Source: Pseudoflavonifractor sp964504285
Lineage (GTDB): Bacteria; Bacillota; Clostridia; Oscillospirales; Oscillospiraceae
Direction of reading: 5' to 3'
Length of the DNA: 64,000 nt
Assembly (NCBI GenBank): GCA_964504285.1
Contig: CAZDDZ010000003.1
Span: 38,313 to 102,312, forward strand
Positions within the stretch are counted from its first letter, which is position 1. Every line of letters starts with the position of its first letter. The notes under the pieces are model-generated. The model did not search any database, had not been told where the DNA came from, and was given only the letters and a program-made list of their open reading frames with translations. Shown here piece after piece: positions 56,078 to 64,000 of the stretch. The position numbers and the translations under genes are program-made.

Positions 56078-57868
56078 GTGAAGAAAAGTCCCATTGCGTG
56101 GATCAGCCAGCGCTTTTCCCGGGGGAGCATTCGCAGCACCATGTTTGCCTCCTTTACAGTGAGCGCGATTGTGGCAATTCTCCTCACCGGCGTCACGCTC
56201 TACGCGCGATTTTCCGTTCAGCTGGACGCCACCATTCAGGAGGAAAACCAGATGCTGGTGGAGCAGGTAAACCAGTCCCTGTCCACCTACCTGCGGGATA
56301 TTATCCGCCTGTCCGATTCCATCAGCTATAATGTGGTAAAAAATAACGATATTGAGGAAAATCCCCTGGGAGACCGGATGCGCCTGCTGTACAACACCTA
56401 CTCCGACTACATTGAAAACATTGCCCTCTTTAACGGGCAGGGCCAGCTTGTGGCCACCGCACCCCCTGCCCGTCTGCGGGACGGGGTGAACGTGACAGGG
56501 CGGGATTGGTTCCGCCGTGCACTGGGCCGCACCGAAAATATCCACTTTGGCAGCCCCACGGTGGAGACCCTTTTTGTGGATGCTGATTACAGCTATAAAT
56601 GGGTCATTTCCCTCTCCTGCGCCGTGGAGCTGACCCAGGGAAAGGACACCGAGATGGGGGTGCTGCTCATCGACCTAAAGTATCAGGCGGTGTCTGATAT
56701 TTTTAGCAATGTTCAGCTCTCGGGAAACGGCTACGCATACTTGATTGACAGCACGGGGGGCCTGATTTATCACCCTGCCCGCCAGCGGATTGCCACCGGG
56801 TATGTTACCGAGACCAATCTAGAGGCGGCCACCCGACCCGACGGGATTTATACCGAGGTGAAGGATGGACAGACCCGCTCCGTCATCACCCGGGGCGTGG
56901 GTTACACCGGCTGGAAGGTGGTGGGCGTGGTGGGCCAGCCCGGAATTACACTGGGCGGCAGTCAGGATATTTTGTTCCTTGTGGTTATTTTCTGCGCCTT
57001 TTTGGAGCTGCTGATCTGTATGAACTTCTATCTGTCCCAAAAGCTTACCGACCCGGTACGCATGCTGGAGGAGTCGGTCTCCCGGCTGGAGCAGAGCATG
57101 GAGGGCTCCATTTATGTGGGAGGCACGTCGGAGACTCGGGCTCTGGGTCGGGCGGTACAGAAGCTGGTGGACCAGATGCGCAAGCTTACCGATGACATTG
57201 TGCGGGAGCATGAGCAAAAGCAGAAGAGTGAGCTTAACGCCCTTCAATCTCAAATTAATCCCCACTTTCTTTACAATACCCTAGACACCATTGTCTGGAT
57301 GATTGAAAACGGCAGGCAAGAGGACGCGGCGCGGGCCGTGACTGCCCTGGCCCGGTTTTTCCGCATCAGTCTCTCCAAGGGGCGCAACATCATTCCCGTT
57401 CGGGACGAACTGGAGCATGTGCGCAACTATCTGCTCATTCAGGAAATGCGTTACAAAAATAAATTCCGCTATACCGTCACCGCCGACGAGGGGGTGGAGG
57501 AGCTCTCCACCATTAAGCTGGTGGTGCAGCCCATTGTGGAAAATGCCATTTATCACTCCATGGACTTTATGGATGGGGACGGTCTTATCGAAATTAAAGC
57601 CACGGTGGAGGCGGGCGAGCTGCGCATCCGGGTGGAGGACAACGGCTTGGGCATGATGCCTGACGTGGTAGAGGGCTTGCTGGCCGGAACCGCGGAACCA
57701 AAGGTACCCGGCCGTGGCTCAGGCATCGGCCTAAAGAATGTGCAGGAGCGTATCCGTCTCTATTTTGGAACCCAGTACGGCGTAACCATCGACTCAGAGC
57801 CTGACGAGGGCACCCGGGTAACCCTGCATATGGCGGCCATACCCTATGGAGAAATGGAGGAGTCGTGA
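56078..57868 (+). CDS. Sensor histidine kinase (YesM/LytS-type)
   Basis: A 596-residue membrane kinase. Helix 1 (about 23-45), an extracellular Cache-like domain (about 46-300), helix 2 (ILFLVVIFCAFLELLICMNFYL), a HAMP region, then the His_kinase domain with QSQINPHFLYNTLDTIVWMIENGRQ (His in PHF) and an ATPase domain with VVQPIVENAIYHS and GRGSGIGLKNVQERI. It partners the upstream regulator. GTG at 56078 has AGGAGG eight bases upstream. The stop overlaps the next ATG. Confidence 0.93.
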   Translation: MKKSPIAWISQRFSRGSIRSTMFASFTVSAIVAILLTGVTLYARFSVQLDATIQEENQMLVEQVNQSLSTYLRDIIRLSDSISYNVVKNNDIEENPLGDRMRLLYNTYSDYIENIALFNGQGQLVATAPPARLRDGVNVTGRDWFRRALGRTENIHFGSPTVETLFVDADYSYKWVISLSCAVELTQGKDTEMGVLLIDLKYQAVSDIFSNVQLSGNGYAYLIDSTGGLIYHPARQRIATGYVTETNLEAATRPDGIYTEVKDGQTRSVITRGVGYTGWKVVGVVGQPGITLGGSQDILFLVVIFCAFLELLICMNFYLSQKLTDPVRMLEESVSRLEQSMEGSIYVGGTSETRALGRAVQKLVDQMRKLTDDIVREHEQKQKSELNALQSQINPHFLYNTLDTIVWMIENGRQEDAARAVTALARFFRISLSKGRNIIPVRDELEHVRNYLLIQEMRYKNKFRYTVTADEGVEELSTIKLVVQPIVENAIYHSMDFMDGDGLIEIKATVEAGELRIRVEDNGLGMMPDVVEGLLAGTAEPKVPGRGSGIGLKNVQERIRLYFGTQYGVTIDSEPDEGTRVTLHMAAIPYGEMEES

Positions 57869-58773
57869 TGAGAAAGGGAGAAAGACGGCTCTTTTTTGTG
57901 GTGCTGGCTATTTTGCTGGCAGCGCTGGCACTGCTGGTGGCCCAGTGGGTGCGGGGCGGGAATATGCCAAAGGTCTATCATGTGTCGGTACTTCTGGACG
58001 GCGCGGAGAGCGACTACTGGAAAAACTTTCGGGCGGGACTCAATCAGGCGGCGCTGGAGTATAACGTAGATTTACGCATGGTCTCACGATACGACGGGGA
58101 GAACACCCAGTCCCAGGTACTTCGCCGGGAATGGGAGGGACAGGCCGACGGCGTGGTCATTATTCCAAACGATGGGGAAGCGCTGGCACATACCCTGGCC
58201 GATGCACCTGCCAAGCTGGCGGTGGCGGTTATGGGGCCCCGGCTGGATACCGACCGCGTGGATAGCTATGTGTCCCCCGAGTATGACCAAATGGGCCGAA
58301 AGCTGGCCCAGGAAGCGGCGTCGGACGGGGGACGGTGTACCCTTTTTATAAGTCCCGATGCCGGGGCGGCGGCCCTGCAAATTGCAGCCGGACTGGAGCA
58401 GGGGCTTTTGGAGCGGGGTGTCACCTGCGTGCGCAGTACGATCCATCCCGCCGCGATAAGCGCTATTCCGAAAAAGGGGGCGCTTTTGGCGGTGGAGCCT
58501 GATATGACCGAAACGCTTTGCCAGCTTGCGGGTGCGGGCAGGCGGGTCTACGGAATCGGCTCCTCCAGCCGCCTGCTTCATTATTTGGAGGACGGCACGT
58601 TGTCCGCCCTGGTCGTGCAGAGCGACTATGACGCGGGCTATCTAACCCTTTCCCACTTGGTGGAACAGCTCTCCCAGGGAAAGACCGGGGACGCGGTGCT
58701 GGAGAGCTATACCGCCACCGGTGAAAATATGCTTCAAGAACCCATGATCAGCATTCTCTTTTCCACTTATTAA
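57868..58773 (+). CDS. Membrane-anchored sugar-binding protein, probable sensor partner
   Basis: A 301-residue periplasmic-binding-protein fold (Peripla_BP_4). It begins with one transmembrane helix (LFFVVLAILLAALALLVAQWV) and no lipobox. The core shows VYHVSVLLDGAESDYWKNFRAGLNQAALEYNVDLRMVSRY and YGIGSSSRLLHYLEDGTLSALVVQSDYDAGYLTL. Coupled to the kinase gene by a TGATG overlap, it probably binds sugar and signals to the kinase, as XylFII does with LytS in clostridia. This is an inference from order and fold. Confidence 0.8.
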   Translation: MRKGERRLFFVVLAILLAALALLVAQWVRGGNMPKVYHVSVLLDGAESDYWKNFRAGLNQAALEYNVDLRMVSRYDGENTQSQVLRREWEGQADGVVIIPNDGEALAHTLADAPAKLAVAVMGPRLDTDRVDSYVSPEYDQMGRKLAQEAASDGGRCTLFISPDAGAAALQIAAGLEQGLLERGVTCVRSTIHPAAISAIPKKGALLAVEPDMTETLCQLAGAGRRVYGIGSSSRLLHYLEDGTLSALVVQSDYDAGYLTLSHLVEQLSQGKTGDAVLESYTATGENMLQEPMISILFSTY

Positions 58774-58792
58774 ACAGGAGGGGATGGTCTGC

Positions 58793-59791
58793 TTGAAACG
58801 AATTTATGCAGGGGCCTTGGCGGTGCTCCTTTTACTAACATCGGGCTGCGGCAGGAATGAGCAGGACGACGGCGCGGTGCGCATCGGCATTGCGGTGTAC
58901 AAAGGGGACGATACCTACATCTCCAATATGACCGCCGCGTTGCAGGAAAGCGTGGACGCTTACTGCCGTGAAACCGAGGCAAAAATCTATGTTACCATAT
59001 CAGATGCACAGGAGAGCCAGGCCACCCAGAACGACCAGATTGACCGCTTTCTTTCCCTAGACTACGATGTGCTCTGCGTCAATTTAGTGGACCGCACCGA
59101 CGCCGGACGCATTGTGGATAAGGCACGGGCTGCCGATGTGCCCGTCATTTTCTTTAACCGGGAACCTGTGTTAGAGGATTTGACCTCTTGGAGCAAGGTC
59201 TACTATGTTGGCTCCGACGCGCGGGAGTCTGCCGAGCTTCAGGCCGGCATTGTGCTTGAGACCTGGAACAAAAACCGGGCGGCGCTGGATTTGAACGGGG
59301 ACGGCATTCTCCAGTACGTCATGCTGGAGGGGGAGAGCCGCCATCAGGACACCATTATCCGCACCGAGGTACCCATTCAAATTCTCAAGGATGCCGAGGT
59401 GCCCCTGGAGCGGGTGGACGGCGGCCTTGCCGACTGGAACCGCAGCCAGGCGGCCGCTTTGGTGGAGGGGTATTTTGAAGCCCACGGGGACGCCATTGAA
59501 CTTATTTTCTGCAACAATGACGATATGGCCCTTGGGGCCGCCGACGTGGTGGCGCGGCTGGAGCTCGACTTCTATAACATCGTGGGTATCGACGGGACGC
59601 CACAGGGATTGGCGGCGGTAGACGACGGGCGGCTTCTGGGCACTGTGGTAATGGACTACGCCGCCCACGGCGACACGATTTTCCGCATGGCCCACGCCCT
59701 GGCCGTGGGAGGAGATGTGGGCTCGGTAGCCAACATTAAAGAGGATCGTTCGGTGCGTATTCCCATGTATGTCTACATGGGGGAGCCGTAG
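58793..59791 (+). CDS. Sugar-binding lipoprotein (MglB-like), probable second sensor or carrier
   Basis: A 332-residue lipoprotein (lipobox LTSGC) of the galactose/ribose binding group: VRIGIAVYKGDDTYISNMTAALQESV, DAGRIVDKARAADVPVIFFNREP, an EF-hand-like DLNGDGILQYVMLEGES loop as in MglB, and ELIFCNNDDMALGAADVV. It resembles the main binding protein at 59969 but is more divergent and expressed with the kinase, so it may be a sensor. TTG at 58793 is nine bases after AGGAGGGG; the ATG at 58784 is adjacent to that site. Confidence 0.82.
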   Translation: MKRIYAGALAVLLLLTSGCGRNEQDDGAVRIGIAVYKGDDTYISNMTAALQESVDAYCRETEAKIYVTISDAQESQATQNDQIDRFLSLDYDVLCVNLVDRTDAGRIVDKARAADVPVIFFNREPVLEDLTSWSKVYYVGSDARESAELQAGIVLETWNKNRAALDLNGDGILQYVMLEGESRHQDTIIRTEVPIQILKDAEVPLERVDGGLADWNRSQAAALVEGYFEAHGDAIELIFCNNDDMALGAADVVARLELDFYNIVGIDGTPQGLAAVDDGRLLGTVVMDYAAHGDTIFRMAHALAVGGDVGSVANIKEDRSVRIPMYVYMGEP

Positions 59792-59968
59792 AAGCTCCGT
59801 GAGGGGGTTTGCTTTTATTGGTTAAAATGTACAATGAAAAATAACAGAACAGGAGATAATTTATAAAAGTCAGTAGGATTTTCTATGGTATTCTTTCTTT
59901 ATTTACGTTAGGATTAAGCCAGACAGGGTGCTCACCCTGCTCACAAAAATTAAGGAGGAACCTTTGAC

Positions 59969-61117
59969 ATGAAGAAACTGACCGCTCTGCTTCTGGCTCT
60001 TGTTATGGTTGTGGCTCTGGCCGCCTGCGGCCCCACCAACCCCGCTACCCCCAGCACCACTCCCGCCGGTTCGGGCGAACCCACCACTCCCCCTGCCGCC
60101 GCTGAGCTGAAGGTAGGCGTATTCTACTACCAGTTCTCCGACGTGTACATTTCCAGCGTGCGCACGAATATGGACGCCAAGCTGACCGAGCTGGGTGTGA
60201 ACTTCCAGAACTTTGACGGCGGCAACAGCCAGCCCACCCAGACCGATCAGATCAACACCGCCATCACCAACGGCATTAACCTGCTGATCGTCAACATCGT
60301 GGAGACCTCCTCTCCTGAGGCCGCCCAGAACGCCGTTGACGCCGCCAAGGGCGCCGGTATCCCCATCATCTTCTTTAACCGCGAGGTTTCTGACGATGTG
60401 GTCAAGAGCTACGACAAGTGCGCCTTCGTGGGCACCAACGCTCCCGAAGCCGGACACCTCCAGGGCAAGATGATCGGCGACTACGTGCTGGCTAACTTCG
60501 ACGCGCTGGATCTCAACAAGGACGGCAAGATTTCCTATGCCATGTTTAAGGGCCAGGAAGGCAATGCCGAGGCCGAGGCCCGCACCCAGTTCGGTGTTGA
60601 GGACGCACACGCTGTCCTGGCCGCTGCCGGCAAGGGTACCGCTGACGAGAGCGCCCTCTCCTACTTCGCCGGGGATGCCGGCACCAAGTACCAGGTCGAC
60701 ACCAACGGCGCTTGGTCCTCCCAGGCTGCCTTCGATTACATGAGCACCAACCTGGCCTCTTACTCCGAGAAGAACAACAACATGATCGAGCTGGTCATCT
60801 GCAACAACGACGGCATGGCCGAGGGCGCAGTTTCTGCCCTTAACGACGCCGGCTATAACCTGGGCGACGGCGGCAAGACCATCCCCGTGTTCGGCGTGGA
60901 CGCCACCGACTCTGCCAAGGCCCTGATTGACGCTGGCAAGATGACCGGTACCATCAAGCAGGATGCCGCCGGCATGGCCGACACCATCTGCACTCTGGTT
61001 GGCAACATCAACACCGGTGCTGCCATCATGGACAACACCAGTTCCCTCAACGTGGACTCCGGCGTTGCCAAGATTCGCGTTCCCTACGGCATCTACGACG
61101 CCAACAACAAGGGCTAA
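59969..61117 (+). CDS. mglB: Galactose/methyl-galactoside ABC transporter binding protein
   Basis: A 382-residue lipoprotein (lipobox LAAC) with a Pro/Thr linker, KVGVFYYQFSDVYISSVRTNMDAKLTELG, IPIIFFNREVSDDVVKSYDK, the calcium-binding loop DLNKDGKISYAMFKGQEG of MglB-type proteins, and ELVICNNDGMAEGAVSALNDAGYN. It has its own upstream region of 177 bases with an inverted repeat CAGGGTG/CACCCTG (59924-59939) and is followed by a strong hairpin before mglA. Confidence 0.93.
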   Translation: MKKLTALLLALVMVVALAACGPTNPATPSTTPAGSGEPTTPPAAAELKVGVFYYQFSDVYISSVRTNMDAKLTELGVNFQNFDGGNSQPTQTDQINTAITNGINLLIVNIVETSSPEAAQNAVDAAKGAGIPIIFFNREVSDDVVKSYDKCAFVGTNAPEAGHLQGKMIGDYVLANFDALDLNKDGKISYAMFKGQEGNAEAEARTQFGVEDAHAVLAAAGKGTADESALSYFAGDAGTKYQVDTNGAWSSQAAFDYMSTNLASYSEKNNNMIELVICNNDGMAEGAVSALNDAGYNLGDGGKTIPVFGVDATDSAKALIDAGKMTGTIKQDAAGMADTICTLVGNINTGAAIMDNTSSLNVDSGVAKIRVPYGIYDANNKG

Positions 61118-61144
61118 GCGATTTCTCGCCCCGACAAAATTGTT

Positions 61145-61178
61145 CGAGCGGGGCTGCCAATTAGGGCAGCCCCGCTCG
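61145..61178 (+). terminator. Intercistronic hairpin between mglB and mglA
   Basis: CGAGCGGGGCTGCC pairs with GGCAGCCCCGCTCG around AATTAG, with only TT after it. It is probably a partial terminator or an mRNA stabiliser. Confidence 0.7.
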
Positions 61179-61274
61179 TTCCAACGAATTCCCATTGTGC
61201 GAAGTCCCTGCTTGAGCCGCGCTGTGGCATTCGCCGCGGCCGAAGCGGTGGCTTCGCAAGAGAGGAGGATACAT

Positions 61275-62774
61275 ATGGAAGGAACCGCTCTGCTGGAGAT
61301 GCGTGACATCTCAAAGGAATTTCCCGGCGTTAAGGCGCTGGATCAGGTCTCGATTACCGTTCGCCCAGGTACTGTTCACGCCCTGATGGGGGAGAACGGC
61401 GCGGGCAAGTCCACCCTCATGAAGTGCCTGTTCGGCATCTATGCCAAGGATAGCGGCACCATTGTCTTGGATGGTAAAGAGGTCAACTTCAAAAGCTCCA
61501 AGGAGGCACTGGAAAACGGTGTTGCCATGGTGCATCAGGAGCTCAACCAGGCCCTTACCCGCAGCGTGCAGGATAACCTCTGGCTGGGCCGCTACCCCAC
61601 GTTAGGCGGACTGATGGTCAGCGAGGGCCATATGCGCAAAAAGACCAAGGAGATTTTTGAGGAGCTGGGTGTGACGGTAGACCCCAGCACCATCATGCGC
61701 ACCCTGCCCGTCTCTAAGCGGCAGATGGTGGAAATCGCCAAAGCCGTGTCATATAACGCCAAGGTCATCGTGTTTGACGAGCCGACCTCCTCCCTCACCG
61801 AAACCGAGGTAGAGCATCTGTTCCGGATCATTCATATGCTCCGGGAGCAGGGCTGCGGTATTATTTACATCTCCCACAAGATGGAGGAGATTCTGCGCAT
61901 TTCCGATGATGTAACCATCATGCGTGACGGCACCTGGGTGGCAACCAAGCCGGCCAAGGGTCTTACCATGGAGGAAATTATTAAGCTGATGGTGGGCCGT
62001 GAGCTCACAAACCGCTTTCCGCCCAAGGACAATGTGCCCGGCGAGACCATTCTGGAGGTGGAGGGCCTTGCGGGTAAATACACCCGGCTAAAGGAAGCCA
62101 CCTTCCGGCTCCGCAAGGGTGAAATTTTAGGCATTGCGGGTCTGGACGGCTCGGGCAGAACCGAGGTGCTGGAAAACCTTTTTGGCTCCATGACCAAGTC
62201 AAGCGGCACCATTAAGCTCCACGGCAAGCAAATTCGCAACCGCACCCCACGGGAGTCCATTAAAAACGGCTTTGCCCTGCTGACAGAGGAGCGCCGTGCC
62301 ACCGGCATCTTTGGCATTCGGGATATTCGGGAAAATACCGTGATTTCCAACCTGAAAAATTATCTGATTGCCGGCGTATGTCTGAGCGAGAAGAAGATGA
62401 GAGAGGACACCGACTGGGCCATTGAAGCCATGCACATCAAGACTCCCAGTCAGGATACCCAGATACGTGCCCTCTCGGGCGGCAACCAGCAAAAGGTCAT
62501 TATTGGACGCTGGCTTCTTACTAGGCCCGAGGTGCTTCTCATGGACGAACCCACCCGGGGCATTGACGTGGGCGCCAAATACGAAATTTATCAGCTGATC
62601 ATTGATTTGGCCAAGCAGGATAAGGGTGTTATCATGGTCTCCTCGGAAATGCCCGAGCTGCTGGGTGTGTGCGACCGTATTTTGGTCATGTCCGGCGGCC
62701 GCCTGGCCGGTGAGGTAGACGCCAAAAACACCAGCCAGGAGGAAATTCTTACTCTGGCTGCCAAATATGTGTAG
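61275..62774 (+). CDS. mglA: Galactose ABC transporter ATP-binding protein
   Basis: A 499-residue double ATPase. The first domain has Walker A GENGAGKSTLMKC and Walker B VIVFDEPTSSLTETE. The second has the degenerate GLDGSGRTEVLENLFG, the signature LSGGNQQKVIIGRWLLTRPEVLLMDEPTRGIDVGAKYEIYQ typical of sugar transporters of this class. ATG at 61275 follows GAGGAGG. A longer frame runs upstream through the mglB region and is not supported. Confidence 0.94.
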   Translation: MEGTALLEMRDISKEFPGVKALDQVSITVRPGTVHALMGENGAGKSTLMKCLFGIYAKDSGTIVLDGKEVNFKSSKEALENGVAMVHQELNQALTRSVQDNLWLGRYPTLGGLMVSEGHMRKKTKEIFEELGVTVDPSTIMRTLPVSKRQMVEIAKAVSYNAKVIVFDEPTSSLTETEVEHLFRIIHMLREQGCGIIYISHKMEEILRISDDVTIMRDGTWVATKPAKGLTMEEIIKLMVGRELTNRFPPKDNVPGETILEVEGLAGKYTRLKEATFRLRKGEILGIAGLDGSGRTEVLENLFGSMTKSSGTIKLHGKQIRNRTPRESIKNGFALLTEERRATGIFGIRDIRENTVISNLKNYLIAGVCLSEKKMREDTDWAIEAMHIKTPSQDTQIRALSGGNQQKVIIGRWLLTRPEVLLMDEPTRGIDVGAKYEIYQLIIDLAKQDKGVIMVSSEMPELLGVCDRILVMSGGRLAGEVDAKNTSQEEILTLAAKYV

Positions 62775-62786
62775 GAGGGAAAGCAA

Positions 62787-63854
62787 ATGAGTGGAAATCC
62801 CCTTTCCAAAGTACGGGAGTGGAACAGCAGGGAGCCGTGGTCGGCCAAGCGGGTTTGGAATATCTTTCTGAATAACGCCCTGGTTATTTTGATGGTCATT
62901 GCCGTTATCGCCATCGCCTTTACCAATAAGAACTTCCTGTCCACATCGTCTATTATCAATATTATTTCTCAAACGGCGGCCTATCTGCCCGCCGCACTGG
63001 GTATCGCCGGGTGTATCGTCCTGACGGGTACCGACCTGTCGGCCGGCCGTATCGTGGGCCTTACCGCGTGTATTTCGGCATCCCTGCTCCAGAGCACCCT
63101 GAATATGGCCAACAAAATGTGGCCGGAAATCGGTACTCTGTCCGTGTGGCTGGTCATTCCCATTGCCATGCTGGTAGGCGCCCTCATCGGCGCGTTCAAC
63201 GGCTTCTTTGTGGCCAAATTTAAGCTTCACCCCTTTATTGTTACCCTGGGTACCCAGCTGATTATCTATACCATGCTTCTGGTCTATGTGGGTATGGGCA
63301 ACAATAACGGCATGGCCATCGCCAACCTGGATAAGAGCTATACAGACTTTGTCAAGGGCCCCCTGTTCAGTGTTGCCGGCACGCCCATTCCCCGCTATGT
63401 CCTGTACGCCGTCATTCTCACCGTGGTCATGTGGTTTATCTGGAACAAGACCACCTTCGGCAAAAACATGTTTGCCCTGGGCGCAAACGAGGAGGCTGCC
63501 AAGGTTTCCGGCGTTAACGTGTTCCTGGTTACCATTCTGGTCTTTGCCCTGGCAGGCGCCATGTACGGCTTTACCGGCTTCATTGAGGGTGCTCGTATCG
63601 CTTCCAACACCGCCAACACGGGTGCCAACTACGAGCTGGACGCCATCGCGGCCTGCGTCATCGGCGGCGTGTCCTTCGTGGGCGGTATCGGCAAGATTTC
63701 GGGCGTGGTCATTGGTGTGCTCATGCTTCGATTTATCTTTATCGGACTGAATATGATTCCGGGCATGGATCAGAACTATTTCTACCTGGTCAAGGGCGCC
63801 ATTATTCTCTTTGCCTGTGCACTGGATATGCGTAAATATTTAGCGAAAAAGTAA
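62787..63854 (+). CDS. mglC: Galactose ABC transporter permease
   Basis: A 355-residue permease with about ten helices: NIISQTAAYLPAALGIAGCIVLTGTDLSAGRIVGLTACISASLL, GALIGAFNGFFVAKFKLHPFIVTLGTQLIIY, and NKTTFGKNMFALGANEEAAKVSGVNVFLV, the conserved RbsC/MglC segment. It ends YLAKK. It starts 12 bases after mglA with GGAGGG. Confidence 0.93.
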   Translation: MSGNPLSKVREWNSREPWSAKRVWNIFLNNALVILMVIAVIAIAFTNKNFLSTSSIINIISQTAAYLPAALGIAGCIVLTGTDLSAGRIVGLTACISASLLQSTLNMANKMWPEIGTLSVWLVIPIAMLVGALIGAFNGFFVAKFKLHPFIVTLGTQLIIYTMLLVYVGMGNNNGMAIANLDKSYTDFVKGPLFSVAGTPIPRYVLYAVILTVVMWFIWNKTTFGKNMFALGANEEAAKVSGVNVFLVTILVFALAGAMYGFTGFIEGARIASNTANTGANYELDAIAACVIGGVSFVGGIGKISGVVIGVLMLRFIFIGLNMIPGMDQNYFYLVKGAIILFACALDMRKYLAKK

Positions 63855-63865
63855 GGGCTTTGAAA

Positions 63866-64000
63866 GCCGGAACCGCGTTGCGGTTCCGGCTCAGGCTGGC
63901 GACTTTGTCGCCAGCCTGAGCCGATCTCGGCAGTTTGCCGAAATCGGTCGCCTGCGGGCGGGTTCCTGCACGCGAAAGCGGGGGCGCCGCCCCCCTTTCA
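63866..64000. repeat. Terminator plus hairpin-rich dispersed repeat, cut by window end
   Basis: GCCGGAACCGC/GCGGTTCCGGC (63866-63890) looks like the mglC terminator stem. It runs directly into hairpins CTCAGGCTGGCGAC/GTCGCCAGCCTGAG and CCGAT..TCGGCA/TGCCGA..ATCGG, then the 55-base block shared with 54210-54264. The element continues beyond the window. Confidence 0.7.

Noticed and set aside
59903..61309. 468-residue open frame on the minus strand
   Set aside because: Antisense to mglB, with the same explanation. It also runs through the intercistronic hairpin.
1..64000. tRNA or rRNA genes
   Set aside because: I found no cloverleaf with a CCA-proximal acceptor stem and TTC loop and no rRNA signature segments in the intergenic regions.

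Overview
The window looks like a clostridial, spore-forming gut anaerobe of the Oscillospiraceae type (Flavonifractor, Lawsonibacter or Intestinimonas-like). This is an inference from protein families, not from a search. The supporting signs are a bacterial V-type ATPase operon, spoIIP, a CwlJ/GerQ-like germination pair, yloU-fakA, a ygfK-ssnA purine module, GC-rich codon use, strong AGGAGG ribosome sites and sigma-A promoters. Three runs of exactly 100 N show that this is a scaffold.

Layout. 0-2.3 kb: end of an S4-domain gene, a DUF896 protein, a MarR regulator and a putative glycoside hydrolase. 2.5-11.5 kb: nine-gene V-type ATPase operon (G/H-I-K-E-C-F-A-B-D) whose K subunit carries sodium-site residues. 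11.5-24 kb: sporulation and germination genes, a MocR regulator divergent from an ECF S-component, AzlCD, a lipid kinase, SpoIIP, MarR, DegV, PspC, a DUF2156 protein and a GNAT. 24.8-31.7 kb: oppBCDF and oppA. 32-34.4 kb: a polar amino acid ABC transporter behind an ARG-box-like site, with a substrate-binding protein whose two lobes are in swapped order. 34.4-37.6 kb: fakA and yloU. 38.4-45.6 kb: ygfK, ssnA, a YheO-like regulator and a purine permease. 46-54 kb: a maltodextrin-type ABC transporter with LacI regulator, malQ and glycogen phosphorylase. 54.4-64 kb: a YesMN-like two-component system, two sugar-sensor-like binding proteins and mglBAC.

The most unusual content is between genes. (1) A family of four-hairpin units sits directly after the stop codons of degV, a DUF2156 gene and oppF. 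It is tandemly repeated (209, 233 and 217 bp periods) together with a copy of the gene's own 3' end. In two loci the last copy encodes a different C-terminus. Stem sequences differ completely between loci, while the loops and the linker are kept. (2) A second candidate structured RNA lies in sense orientation in front of the V-ATPase A subunit, fakA and yloU. It is single at the first site and tandem (136-bp period) at the other two, and has conserved internal loops and changing stems. (3) Several MITE-like palindromic elements are present. (4) All three N gaps fall inside the repeat arrays and leave the repeat in register, so the true copy numbers are unknown.

Together the genes describe a sodium or proton-pumping anaerobe that takes up peptides, amino acids, maltodextrins and galactose-type sugars, salvages exogenous fatty acids (FakA plus DegV), and probably ferments purines.
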